Positions 21,720 to 31,825 of a stretch of 64,000 bases of DNA are shown one piece after another (position 1 is the first letter of the stretch; every line of letters begins with the position of its first letter). The translations under genes and the position numbers were made by a program. Source of the DNA: Meghimatium bilineatum. Lineage: Eukaryota; Mollusca; Gastropoda; Stylommatophora; Philomycidae. Under the pieces are notes generated by a model. The model saw only the letters and a program-made list of their open reading frames with translations. It searched no databases and was not told the origin of the DNA. Location: positions 4,159,834 through 4,223,833 of the forward strand of contig CM067298.1 of the NCBI GenBank assembly GCA_034231615.1, written 5' to 3'.

Positions 21720-22450
21720 GTTTTCTTTTGGATTCTGTTGTAAGTGTTCACGTTTGACATTGATGGCATAGTTTATAGTGATGGTATGATGTCTGATGTT
21801 TTAGCTAGTGCAGTTTTGGTGTTCATGTTCACATATTTGTTTTTGAAAATAGGAGACATCTGCCTCAAGATCTGGTATGCTATGTTGCATCTATGTTGGA
21901 TTTCTTTGGTGTTTTTCCAATTTGATAATATAGTGCTTCCAAGATTAGTGAATTCTTTCATCTGTTAGTTTAAGGCAAGGTGTTGGTCATCGATTCGAAT
22001 AATGGTGTTTCCTTCTGTTTTTGCGATTGACATTACCTTGGTTTTTTCTGTGCTTATCTTCATGTTAAAGTCCCTACATGTTGCGTGCAGTCTATTTACT
22101 ATTTATATGTTGTTCTTTTGTTGGTATTATTGATTGATCGTCTGCAAAAAGAAGTGAGCTCAGGATGTTGTTTAGGTTGTCTTCTCACTAACGTTTACAA
22201 TTGTACATATGCAATCAATATATGTGATGAATAACAAGGGAGATAGAATACATCCTTGTCGTACGCCAGAGTATGTGGAATTTATCTGAAAGCCCAACAC
22301 TCATTCTAATTGCACATTGACTGCCTGTGTAACTACTACACAAATTGATTAGGTGTTGTGACACGTTTGAACCTTTTGGGATAAATGCATAAATGTCTGC
22401 CAGTTGTATAGATGATATGTTGTTCCGTCGTTTCTCTTTTTGTCTCATTT
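21720..22450 (-). mobile_element. CR1/RTE-like reverse transcriptase relic
   Basis: The minus strand shows, from 5' to 3', a YTGSQCAIRMSVGLSDKF segment (22260-22350), a decayed FADD region near 22150, a DFNMKISTEKTKVM-like segment (about 22050), then EFTNLGSTILSN and IAYQILRQMSPIFKNKYV (21773-21961). Stops and shifts throughout. The 21262-21720 stretch beside it shows no gene. Confidence 0.65.
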
Positions 22451-22599
22451 AACATGTATTTGGGTGTGTTTTGTATATTTTCTGTTTGTGTTGTTTCACA
22501 ACCCCTGACCTAGTTTCAACTCTTCTGGGTTATCTCCACATTTAGCTCTGCCTTGTGAGCGTCCATAGTCCTGTTCTTACTCATATTTTTTTGTTTTTT

Positions 22600-22741
22600 A
22601 TTTAGTCTTGATAAAGGCCTTTTGGTTTAATCATCGCTTTGTGTGTATTATTATGTGTGTTTCCATGGATTCGCAAAACTTCACTAGCCTTTTCCAATAT
22701 TTGCCTGTTGGATTTCAGTTTTGCGAAGTGAGTACATATAA
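22600..22741 (+). repeat. Hairpin module D, copy 2
   Basis: CTTGATAAAGGCCTTTTGG then a decayed GAAAC segment, and the GCAAAACTTC...CAGTTTTGCG inverted repeat with GTGAGTACATA at its end, as in copy 1. Confidence 0.5.
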
Positions 22742-23217
22742 TAATATAAGCAATGTCTAGTTCTAATTATTCTTTCTGTACACTAAAATTGTGATGGCAC
22801 AAAATATTAGTGAGTATTTCATAACCATAAAACAGCAACCAGCAGCAAGCAAAAATTTCCTGCAACACCAATCATGAAATGTGCTCAATTGAGCGGGAAA
22901 ACAAACTGGTAACTATCAGCGTGCATACCCGTTGCTCATCTGCTGAAAGATATTATGGGTACACTAGGAGTATACCACAGTCAGTTCAGCAAATCAGTGA
23001 TCTAAAATATAACATAGAGAAAGCAGGACAGTGTGGACACAATAAAAAGACTTAAGTGGTAGTGAGTATATTGTTTTGAAAAGAAGATGGCACATAGAGA
23101 GTTAAAACTATTTCCAAATAGTTTGAAACCACAAATTTAGCACAGTAGTAACTGTTCCAAGTTTAAAAATGTGTTTATTTTGAATCATGGTTAATTTCTT
23201 CAATTCTGTTCCCTCAG

Positions 23218-23280
23218 GTTTTTGTTGGAATTTGAAGGATCACACTTGATTATGGCAGCAAACAAAACTACATTCAAAGG
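23218..23280 (+). CDS. BLM: BLM exon with start codon (CDS from 23252)
   Basis: Acceptor CCCTCAG (ending 23217) and donor GTAAGC (23281). The chosen ATG at 23252-23254 opens MAANKTTFKG; residue 10 is completed in the next exon. The 34 bases before it are read as 5' UTR, which implies a noncoding first exon upstream that I could not place. Residues 8-14 across the junction (FKGFTFR) match the conserved FSGFTFK motif near the N terminus of vertebrate BLM, which supports this start. Confidence 0.8.
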
Positions 23281-23402
23281 GTAAGCTTTGCTTTAGGTAC
23301 TTGGACAAAATTTTCAAAATAATGCTACATCATTAAAAATACTGTAGTTAGTCCTTGAAATGTTCTCCACCCTCCCACCTAAATCACATTGTAGGTATAA
23401 TT

Positions 23403-23613
23403 GTTATGTTATGTTATGTTCCTCCAGGGCCATAGGGGGCGCATAGGGCAGAAACCATAGCTTTCCATTTCTGTCTTTGTGTTGCCAGGTCTTTCAATTG
23501 TTGCGTGTTGTTTAGGTTCATTGACATGCCTTCTCTATTAATGTTTCTTCGTAGAGTTTCTCTAGGTCTCCCTCTTCTTTATTTATATTTTTTTTAAAAT
23601 AGGTATTTAATTC
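23403..23613 (-). mobile_element. CR1-like LINE 3' end, 10-bp target duplication
   Basis: Flanked by AGGTATAATT at 23393-23402 and 23614-23623. On the plus strand it begins with (TTATG)n and CCTCCAGGGCCATAGGGGGC; read on the minus strand it encodes RGRPRETLRR, LKDLATQRQKW and a final PGG-type end before an (AACAT)n tail. The copy at 45684-45874 is nearly identical and truncated at almost the same base. It lies in the first BLM intron. Confidence 0.8.
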
Positions 23614-23934
23614 AGGTATAATTATTGGTAACATTATTGTATATAGTCATGATTTAGGAGTAATAGCTGAGTAATTTGTGAAAAACATTACTAACAAGAG
23701 TAACTTATAGCCCCTAAGTTAGATTCTGTGCTTATGAGCTACATTTCCAAGAACTAATGGCAATTGAAGCCTGGAAAATACTCTGCCTAACTGCTTGATC
23801 ATTGCGCCTCTTCATCAAAGCACATAAGCCTATTCAAAGTGTCGTCTGATTTCATCGTCTGATTTGTCCTCTTACCTGAATTTGTTGCTTTGATCTGATT
23901 GATACACGATGGCTCATAGTAAAATGGAATTTTC

Positions 23935-24490
23935 TGAAGAGACTTCAACAAGTGACAGAATTCACATTCCCAGGAAGCAATATAACAACAGACGGCAAGA
24001 GCAGTAAAGAAATACAATAGATGTAGTAAAGCATATCACTCTTTGCTCTAGGGTAAATGGCACCAATCTTCAGAAACAAAAATGTAGATTTAAACACCAG
24101 AACAACACTATTCAAAATGATTATTATGCCAATGCTGTGCTACCAATACCAAATAAGGACAACGACAGCACAAGATAAATGTAAACTAGTGACAGCGGAA
24201 ATGGCATGCTTATGCAGAATCCTAGGAATATCGCTAAGAGACAGAGTGAGAAATCAGGACATTAGAAAAAAAACCGTCACCGCCCCAACAGATCACACAT
24301 CAGCAGACTACCACCAGACAGCATATCACAGCAAGCTATGTTGCACAGATACAACGAAGGCAGATCTAGAGTCCTACCTCGAAAATGATAGACCACCGAA
24401 ATAGAAGAGGCGACATATTCCACAATATACGCAGCACACACGAGCGCCATCTCCAGAGAACTCTTCTACCCCTGACACTGAAAGGCAATG
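23935..24490 (+). mobile_element. CR1/RTE-like LINE fragment
   Basis: Frame-broken remains: EFTFPGSNITTDGKSSKEI-like (from 23950), an open segment 24057-24404 with MAPIFRNKNVDLNTRTTLFKMIIMPMLCY and CRILGISLRDRVRNQDIR, then ...NRRGDIFHNIRSTHERH-like. Related to the minus-strand copy at 21.7-22.4 kb. The stretch from 24500 to 25075 has no recognisable feature. Confidence 0.65.
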
Positions 24491-25079
24491 AAGAGTTTAG
24501 CAAATAGATAGATAATAATATAATTTAAGAATAAAAATAAAGAAATAAAACAAGAACATAATTATAGTAGCATAATAGAAATAGTTACATACAAACAGGC
24601 TTGTTCTTTATTACCGGCGCGGCAACATGGAACAGCCAAAATAAGACTTGGACAAGATGGCGTTGCAGACAAAGCATGACGATATCTTTAAATATTATGA
24701 GCACTTTTCTGTAATGCATAAAAGTTACATATATAAACAGAAAACTGGTTAAGGAAGCTCATAAATGTATTAGTTTTACTTAGTTTCACAATAATACATG
24801 ATTATACTGGCTTTTACTTACCTAAGGTACACAATTCTGTGTTATTTCGATATGAAATAATATTTCCGTCTGAATAGATAACCACGATGTGCAAAAAAAT
24901 GTCCAATTCCAAATCATACTTACTTGTATAGGCATTGACATATTTATTCTAAAAAAAACAAAGCATTTTCTAGGCTTATCCTAAAAATCGAGTTACTGTG
25001 TTAAGCAATATTTTTCGGCACATGCACAGACAGATATCCAAGTACCTACTGTTCTATTTGTTAGTTTCCAGTTTCATTT

Positions 25080-25165
25080 AGTTAGAGAAGATCTACATTG
25101 CTTAGTAGTTAACCTATTTACTTTATGATCAAGAGTTTGCTTGTTCAAACCCAGGTTGTGACATC
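25080..25165 (+). mobile_element. Possible tRNA-derived SINE head
   Basis: TGCTTAGTAGTTAACC resembles an A box and TTGTTCAAACCCAGG a B box, about 30 bp apart. No full tRNA fold is apparent. Confidence 0.4.
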
Positions 25166-25234
25166 TTGTTTACATGTACATTTTTGTAGCTCCCTAGAAA
25201 TGATAAATTGCAGCTATAGAGTTAACCTGCTGTA

Positions 25235-25440
25235 AGTGGTACTCTTGCCAGGCAGTGTGAACTGATGCTTCATTTGGCTTGGTATCTCTGACTTCATCAC
25301 CTGTGCTTGTTTGGGCAGGACTGTGGTCTTGCTTGATGTAGTGGATAGCCTGATCAATCTTAGTTTCCAGCCTCTGTTGGCTGGAATAAGCCCAATTTTC
25401 ATTTCAAAGAGTTGACCTCGATGGGGGTTAGTTAGCATTT
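25235..25440 (-). repeat. Family F dispersed repeat, copy 2
   Basis: Same segments as 30246-30440 in opposite orientation: ATCTCTGACTTCATCACCTG, GCTTGTTTGGGCAGGA, TTAGTTTCCAGCCTCTGTTG and GACCTCGATGGG. Confidence 0.55.
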
Positions 25441-25479
25441 AGCACTCCTAAAATTATGCAATTTTCCTTCTGCCACAGG

Positions 25480-26080
25480 ATTCTTTTTTTGAACATTTTG
25501 CATTATTTTTGGTCTGTGTTTGGAAAACACAATAACTATTTTTTGTTTCTAGAGATTTTAAAATAATGTTTAAAAATGTAAATAAAGAATTAAACAAACC
25601 ATTAGAAGACAGAATTGGTGCCTTTGAGATGTGGGTATATAGAAGAATAGGGAGAACATCATGGAAGAAAACAAAGAGGTTCTAAAAACACTTAATTACT
25701 AAGAAAGAATTACTAAGAGAAATGAAGATGAGGCAAATAAAATACTTTGGACACATTTAAAGACTTGACACCTTATTGAAGATTTTACTTGAAGGTACAG
25801 TCAAAGGGAAGCGAGCAAGAGGTAGACCGAGATACAAGTGGGAGAGTAACATCACAAAATGGACAGGTTACAGTCTAACATAGTGCACCACCAAAACAAG
25901 AGACGGGATGTTGGAGGTCTGCTGCAGCCAACCTTCATGGCGAAGACGGCACTTGATGATGATGAAATAAAGAATTGAATACTGAATCGAATGATGTAAA
26001 TTTGGTTGGTGTATGAAAGAGAGTTGAGATGAGAAACAGATGAGATGAGAAAGAGAATTATAAGAAGATAACAGATAGTT
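25480..26080. mobile_element. Probable piggyBac-type MITE fragment split by a LINE tail
   Basis: Sequence on either side of the LINE tail at 25592-25964 (AATAACTATTTTTTG..., AAATAAAGAATT, then TTGGTGTATG and GATGAGAAACAGATG) follows the inner part of the TTAA-bounded copy at 51295-52036. Clear terminal repeats were not found, so only the interior is claimed. Confidence 0.4.
25592..25964 (+). mobile_element. LINE C 3' tail, 12-bp target duplication
   Basis: Flanked by AAATAAAGAATT at 25580-25591 and 25965-25976. The 373-bp insert contains decayed RIGAFEMWVYRRIGRTSW, KYFGHI-like, RARGRPRYKWESNI and WTGYSLT segments, then GGATGTTGGAGGTCTGC, a GACGGCACTTGATGAT terminus and a (GAT)n tail. Confidence 0.85.
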
Positions 26081-26363
26081 TTTTTTCTTGCATAAGATTG
26101 TGACTGTTGGCCAGAAGTTATTTTGTACAGAAAGCTGAAAATTGCAGAACATAACTTTGATGCACGCTCAGTTTTACGGAGGAGGCAGAAAATATGACTT
26201 GCTGTTACTATGCTACTTGCAAACCTGAAGAGTTCCATGGATGACCTGAAATGAATCACATAGTGCTATGAAGCTGTTTGTATTGTGATCTGATGACTGG
26301 TAGAAAAACTGTGAAGATAGATGTAGAATAAGTTTCAATAATCAGTTACCTTGTACTAACTCC

Positions 26364-26513
26364 CGCCGAAGACATATGTGTCGGACCTTTGGCACAAATA
26401 AAATGGTGGCACAATGCATTTCCATTCTCTGGACTACATCCTGCTGGAAATCTAGTAGAATCATTGTCTTGCAACAAGAGATCTAGCGAAAGTTTTAGAA
26501 TAAATGCTGAAGT
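26364..26513 (+). mobile_element. Family A element, copy 4
   Basis: Opposite orientation to most copies, 57 bp upstream of BLM exon 2. Contains ACATATGTGTCGG, TCTGGACTACATCCTGCTGG and the ATGCTGAAG end. Confidence 0.7.
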
Positions 26514-26570
26514 ACTAACAAAATTTGATAACATTTTGCATTTTGATTATGGTGTCATGTAATCTTGCAG

Positions 26571-26718
26571 ATTCACATTTAGGAAAGCTGGATCACATTT
26601 GTCTGTTCCTTTTGCTGGTTCACCAACAGCAGTGAATGGTGGGCTGAAACCTGAGACAAAGCAATCATCCAGTAATCCAATCCTGCCTAACTCTGCCATA
26701 CCTTCAAGTCAGTCAAAG
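26571..26718 (+). CDS. BLM: BLM exon 2
   Basis: Acceptor ATCTTGCAG, donor GTAAAT; residues 10-59. The start FTFRKAGSHLS completes the conserved N-terminal motif. The rest is Ser/Pro/Asn-rich and likely disordered, as usual for the BLM N terminus. Enters in phase 2, leaves in phase 0. Confidence 0.85.
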
Positions 26719-26982
26719 GTAAATATGAATTAATTCAGCTGTACAAGATTACAATATTCCAACGGCTTCCAAGCCAGGACTGTTTCAGCTTTAGAGTCAC
26801 AGTTGGCTATTATTAATTGCTAATTATAAACTGAAAATGAGAATTATAAATATAATTACATATACTCTATACCAGTGGTTCCCAAACTTTTCTATCTGAC
26901 GTCTACCTTAGATATTTTGCATTGGGGCCAATTGAACCCAATCCCCACTTTTTCAAACACGTCATAATTCCGGGAAACATGT

Positions 26983-27516
26983 TGGTTGGTTTATTGATGA
27001 TCCAGCGGTCCATGGGCTCATGCCCTTTGACCCAATGGCATTATATTGCTGGGAAATCTTCAGCCCACCCCGGGCCAGAGCCGGAAAATAACTATCACAC
27101 CTCCAGGAAGGTAGGTTTCAACCTATGAACTGCTCTGTGCCACTAAGCCAAGATAGGGTTCACTGTGCTCATTCCCCGCCACCAATTGACTACTAGTTAT
27201 TCAGAACATCTCTATTGCTCCAGGCATGCCACCAAATGTTCAAGTCAAAAGGATTGTCACGTCCTGAGTCACTGTGCCTCTATGATGGGTCTCAGCCATA
27301 GAAAAAAACAGTGCTGTCAGTTTCCTCCTCCCCAGTACTGCAAAGTATATCTCAACAAAATAAAAGCATAATAAGCATAATTGTATAGATGACGTGCCAT
27401 TAAGCTTCTATAAGAAGATAACCTCAATATACAATCATGTCATCTAAGGCTTTCTGTTGCATGGGTGGTTTGTCTAGTGGGCCATTGTTGAGACCCATAG
27501 ATGCAACCACATGCGT
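26983..27516 (-). mobile_element. Family C retroelement, copy 2, 12-bp target duplication
   Basis: Flanked by CGGGAAACATGT at 26971-26982 and 27517-27528. Same ends as the copy at 4993-5594: (AACC)n tail after CCGCTGGATCA on the minus strand and an ACGCATG start. About 70 bp shorter than copy 1 through internal deletions. Confidence 0.8.
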
Positions 27517-27767
27517 CGGGAAACATGTCAAACTGGGCTTGTGTGGCGTAAGCAAACGAAATATTTTCCGCTTCTCTTGTCAGTGCAAGACTTCCATTAG
27601 TCAAATTAACTTTGGTTGTAACATGTATTGTTATTGAAAAAAAAGTCATTCTTTCTTGTATTTTTGCTGAAATATATTTTTTGACTGAATATCAATTATG
27701 TCTTTAATGCAGTGAGTTTCCAAATCTCATCATGCCGCCCATAATATCACCTCACCTTTCCCAGGTT

Positions 27768-27955
27768 GGTAATTACTGTACTACACTGTACTAATTACTG
27801 TACTACACTGTACTAATTACTGTACTACACTGTACTAATTACTGTACTACACTGTACTAATTACTGTACTACACTGTACTAATTACTGTACTACACTGTA
27901 CTAATTACTGTACTACACTGTACTAATTACTGTACTACACTGTACTAATTACTGT
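27768..27955. repeat. 22-bp minisatellite, about 8 copies, at a LINE edge
   Basis: Perfect 22-bp units containing TACTACACTGTACTAATTAC. The last unit runs straight into a LINE C fragment (CTGTAATGTGTGGCTCAG), where the LINE itself has CTATATTACTGTATGACTCAG in another copy, so the unit overlaps LINE sequence. Confidence 0.88.
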
Positions 27956-28170
27956 AATGTGTGGCTCAGAAACATGGATGATGATGAACAAATGGCTAGA
28001 TGACAGATTTGGATACCTTTGAGGTGTGGATATTTAGAGGCATAGGCGGAGCTTCATGTAAAGATAAGAAAACAAGCAAAGATTTTCTGAGAATACTAAA
28101 AAAGAAATTACTTCAAGAAATAAAATCAACCAAATTAATTTTGGACATTAAAAGACAGACTTACACCTTG
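27955..28170 (+). mobile_element. LINE C fragment
   Basis: Decayed VWLRNMDDD (equivalent of GSETW), AFEVWIFRGIGG-like and LKKKLLQEIKSTKLILDIKR segments in LINE C order. The last copy ends with a short duplication of ACACCTTGTTGAAGATTT. Confidence 0.6.
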
Positions 28171-28204
28171 TTGAAGATTTACACCTTGTTGAAGATTTCA
28201 ATCA

Positions 28205-28490
28205 ATCAATAAAACCCATAACCCTTCATGGTCGTAGGGGTACCACATTGGAAGCTTCAGCACACAGAGTCCTCCAGCAAATTCTATCCTCAGTGATGCG
28301 GATGAGTGTAGAAATATCTAGCCCTGTCCATTCCTTGATGTTGTCTGTCCATGTCTTTATTTGTCCTCTTCTGCTTCTTCCACCCTCGACAGTTCCCTGC
28401 AGTATTGTTTTTGACAAGGAATCGTGCCTGCATACATGCCACAACCACAAGGCACCTCTTACAACATGCATGTAAGGTAAACAGTGTTGC
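28205..28490 (-). mobile_element. LINE E (CR1-like) 3' fragment
   Basis: Plus-strand landmarks AACCCTTCATGG, GGGGTACCACATTGG, CCATTCCTTGATGTTGTCTG and CGACAGTTCCCTGCAGTATT match the other LINE E tails in the same order. Located 236 bp before BLM exon 3. Confidence 0.65.
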
Positions 28491-28725
28491 CATTCTTTAA
28501 ACCACCCATGTCAATGAAAAGGGAAATTAATTGTAAAAAAAAAGGACAGCTCTTCACCCACACTCCAACCATTTCATGTATTGATACAATTTTACAGATT
28601 TTTTCATCTTTAAAAAAAATTCTTGTCACTTTGTAAAATCATTGTGGCGTGCGTGTTAACAGAACTGTCTGTTTTATCCATTTTTTAAAATGAGGTTTCA
28701 GAAATACAACATTAATTTCTTTTAG

Positions 28726-28802
28726 AATATAAAGCCATCAACGTCAATACAAGCTTTTATGAAGAACAAGCAAGTTGCAGTAGCAGCTGTTTTACCACAG
28801 AG
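28726..28802 (+). CDS. BLM: BLM exon 3
   Basis: Acceptor TTCTTTTAG, donor GTCAGT; residues 60-84. Contains STSIQAFMKNKQ, in the position of the conserved FF(K)N-type motif of vertebrate BLM N termini. Enters in phase 0 and leaves in phase 2. Confidence 0.82.
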
Positions 28803-29630
28803 GTCAGTTACTCATTTCTATTTTGAAGAAAATCATGTACTAAACCAGATATTTAGGATGTATAGTTTTTGTGAGGGGGAGGGAATTAGGGTTAGTGTTA
28901 GAGGGTTTTACTGATTTTTGGGAGGGACATATTTTGGTCAGAGGCGGGTGTTGGTACATATTGGTTTATAAGGGAAAGTCCCTTGTTCTCTGCTTGCATC
29001 TTATTACACAAGTGGCAGATATTTGCCCATTTCCTTCAATATGGCATAGAATGTATTGATTTTCTGGAGTCTAGATCGCCACATGAAATCTTCTAGGTAG
29101 CTGTTTAAGCTGTACATTTATGCACTGTTGGTGTCACCTTACATTGCATTTCCTCTGAATCTGTCCACCATTGTAGTCTTCTTCTTCTGCGTTCAGCATC
29201 TGTGGTCATGTTATATTGTCGGGCCTGTCGTCAGGGCGAAGTCCACTGTCTTCTCCAGGTCAGAGCGGCTACCCCATAGCTTTTGTCTCAAGTCTGTATC
29301 ATCTGGCCAGGTCTGCTGTCTCTGATACCATTAGTAATATAAGGTCATTGGATGACCCTGGCAGCACACCATGTTAGAGCCAGTCCATGAGCTTGTAACC
29401 AAGTTACGGCATCTTTATCTATAGCTGGCATGCTCAGTAAACAAACATCTCTGATTAAATTAGGCATTTTTTTTTGGTGACAACATGGTTCGCTAGTGAT
29501 GTAATTTCAGTGACAACACGAAAACTATGCCTACAATAACAAATGTGTAATGAAACTGGAATGTACATACTTCTCCTTGTAATGTACCTACTGCAGTACC
29601 ATGCATTATTGAGAAAGACTTGAAGGGCAC

Positions 29631-29786
29631 CTTCTTCTTCAGTGTTCATTCTCAAACTCCTGCTGGATCACTTTTGTAGCAGAACAATGGTCCTAGATTT
29701 CCAGCAGAATGTAGTCCAGAAAATGTGAATGTGTTGTGTCACAATTTTATTTGAGCTAATGGCCCGACACATCTGTCTTTGGTGGG
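29631..29786 (-). mobile_element. Family A element, copy 5
   Basis: Near full-length, minus orientation, 166 bp before BLM exon 4. The stretch from 28803 to 29630 has no recognised gene; 29171-29195 carries a TTCTTCTTCTGCGTTCAGC end like family A. Confidence 0.65.
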
Positions 29787-29952
29787 CCTATGGATAACCC
29801 AGAGGTGACCACACAGGTCATTTGTGCTGTGACTTTATGATGGACAGTATATTGACTAATAAGAAACAAATGTTGAAAATAAATTTAGTTTTATAGGAAA
29901 TTAGAATTACTTGAATATCATAATTCAATGAAATAATTGATGTTCTCTTCAG

Positions 29953-30068
29953 GTCAGCTGTCACAGTTCAATCACTGCAGGGCAGTCATGGACAACACAA
30001 GCACGCAAACCCTATTCCTTTAGAAATCATTGATGATGATGACTTTCAAACGCCAGTATTTTCACAAA
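29953..30068 (+). CDS. BLM: BLM exon 4, acidic patch
   Basis: Acceptor CTCTTCAG, donor GTAAGT; residues 85-123. Ends IEIIDDDDFQTPVF-like (LEIIDDDDFQTPVFSQ), an acidic segment followed by a hydrophobic Pro motif, typical of protein-docking stretches in BLM N termini. Phase 2 in, phase 1 out. Confidence 0.82.
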
Positions 30069-30099
30069 GTAAGTTTGCCCATCAGATGAGATTACAACT

Positions 30100-30245
30100 A
30101 TGATAATTTATACAACACTCTCCACCTTGTTGGATATCCTCCATCAGTTTGGTTTAGTATACCTGCAGATGAGATTATAACTATGATAATTTATACGACA
30201 CTCTCCACCTTGTTGGATATCCTCCGACAGTTTGGTTTAATATAC
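30100..30245. repeat. Two dispersed units of the 45-bp BLM-intron repeat
   Basis: ACACTCTCCACCTTGTTGG-ATATCCTCC...CAGTTTGGTTTA occurs twice (30115 and 30201), with a short linker. It is a diverged form of the 45-bp unit that forms the big array at 31828-32850. Confidence 0.65.
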
Positions 30246-30440
30246 CTGCACCTCATCAAGGCCAACTCCTTGACATGGAGATGGGGCTTAGTCCAACCAA
30301 CAGAGGCTGGAAACTAAGATTGGTCGGGCCAACCCAATATCGAGCAGGGTCACAATCCTGCCCAAGCAAGCACAGGTGCTGAAGTCAGAGATGTCAGGCC
30401 GAGAGGCGCACCAGCAATCATGGTATCATGCATACCGAAT
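30246..30440 (+). repeat. Family F dispersed repeat, copy 3
   Basis: The most complete of three copies: CATCAAGGCCAACTCC, CCAACAGAGGCTGGAAACT, CACAGGTGCTGAAGTCAGAG and a GGCCGAGAGGCGCACC segment. Class unknown. Confidence 0.55.
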
Positions 30441-30949
30441 AGTTGACATGTCTGCATGACAAAAAAAAAATTATACCTGCACAATGCCACGTTGAAGCAG
30501 CTCTTCTCTTTCTTCTTCTACGTTCGCTCTCTGATAACCAATGCTGAAGTTTGTGTGATTTGTGTGTAGTATGTTGTGCTGCTGGTGACACAGCGGAGCT
30601 GCTTTATTTTGGTATGGAAGCTGCTCTTAATTACACGTTATTGAAACATATTTTATATTGTCAAAATATGTTTTTCAAATGGACTTGCCATCGTACGATT
30701 TATCGGATGGAAGAGTTTTGTCTCAAAATAACATTTTATGTCTATGGCCTTTTCTGTGCGTATTCCGTAAGAAGTATCAGGATTGATTTACGATCGTTTT
30801 TTTAACTGTGGCACATTTGGCCGCTTGATATGCAGCAATATTGTGATGTCTCAGAATGTTGCTAGCTATCTTCAATCCACCTTCTTCTTGGTCTCCTCTG
30901 CCTAGTGCTATTTTTTATGTTGTATGCTCTTACTGCTGGCCAATATGGG

Positions 30950-31083
30950 CTCATTCTTATTCAGTTGACAAACCATTTCACAATGGTCCTGCTAGATTTC
31001 CAGCAGAATGTGTTCTAGAGAATGAAATATGATGTGTTGCCGTTGTATTTGCGCCAATGGCTAAACACATCAGACTTCAGCAG
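30950..31083 (-). mobile_element. Family A element, copy 6, partial
   Basis: Diverged copy with CACAATGGTCCTGCTAGATT and GCGCCAATGG; the GAAGAAG-tail side is decayed. Confidence 0.55.
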
Positions 31084-31085
31084 TG

Positions 31086-31165
31086 TGTGTGCATATATAT
31101 ATACACACACACACATATACATACATACATACATGCCTACCCACCCACACACAGAGAGAGAGAGA
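31086..31165. repeat. Compound microsatellite
   Basis: Runs of TG, TA, CA, CATA, CCAC and GA repeats in succession. Confidence 0.85.
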
Positions 31166-31224
31166 TACAAAGTCTAGAGGGCTCTGAAATTGAAATTGGA
31201 TAATCTGAAATGTTCCATCAACAG

Positions 31225-31635
31225 ATGATGGTTATGAAATGAATTGATTATGCAATAACAGACATGCAACTAGACAATGAATTGATTATGTAATAACAGA
31301 CATGCATCTAGACAACGAATTGATTATTCAATGATAACAGACATGCAACTAGACAATGAATTGATTATTTGATGATAACATACATGCAACTAGATAATGA
31401 ATTGATTATGTAATAACTGACATGCAACTAGATAATGAATTGATTATGTAATAACTGACATGCAACTAGATAATGAATTGATTATGTAATAACAGACATG
31501 CAACTAGATAATGAATTGCTTATGTGATAACAGACATGCAACTAGATAATGAATTGATTATTTGATGATAACATACATGCAACTAGATAATGAATTGATT
31601 ATGTGATAACAGACATGCAACTAAATAATATTGTG
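31225..31635. repeat. 38-bp minisatellite, about 10 copies
   Basis: Units contain ACATGCAACTAGATAATGAA and TTGATTATGTAATAAC, with a TTTGATGATAAC variant in some. It ends about 105 bp before BLM exon 5. Confidence 0.85.
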
Positions 31636-31741
31636 GGACATTCTTTTGTTCAGTTTAATTATCATTGTTATATTTGTGGTTATTGATCATGTGTGTTCAA
31701 ATATACATTTGATGAGACACTTTCATACTGTCACTTGTCAG

Positions 31742-31803
31742 GAACACCAAGCAAGACATCCAAAACAATCCTTCCTGTATCAAAGTCAAGAAACATAGAC
31801 AAG
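31742..31803 (+). CDS. BLM: BLM exon 5
   Basis: Acceptor ACTTGTCAG, donor GTAAGC; residues 124-144, Ser/Thr/Lys-rich. Phase 1 in, phase 0 out. If the donor is not used, the frame stays open across the whole following 45-bp array to a TAA at 32560-32562. Confidence 0.78.
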
Positions 31804-31825
31804 GTAAGCATTTACTTTATGTCTT

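Noticed and set aside
8812..23280. Gene A and BLM as one transcript
   Set aside because: The gene A exon at 8812 meets a TAG in phase, alternative donors there give a phase that does not fit the 23218 exon, and the latter carries a start codon followed by the conserved BLM N-terminal motif.
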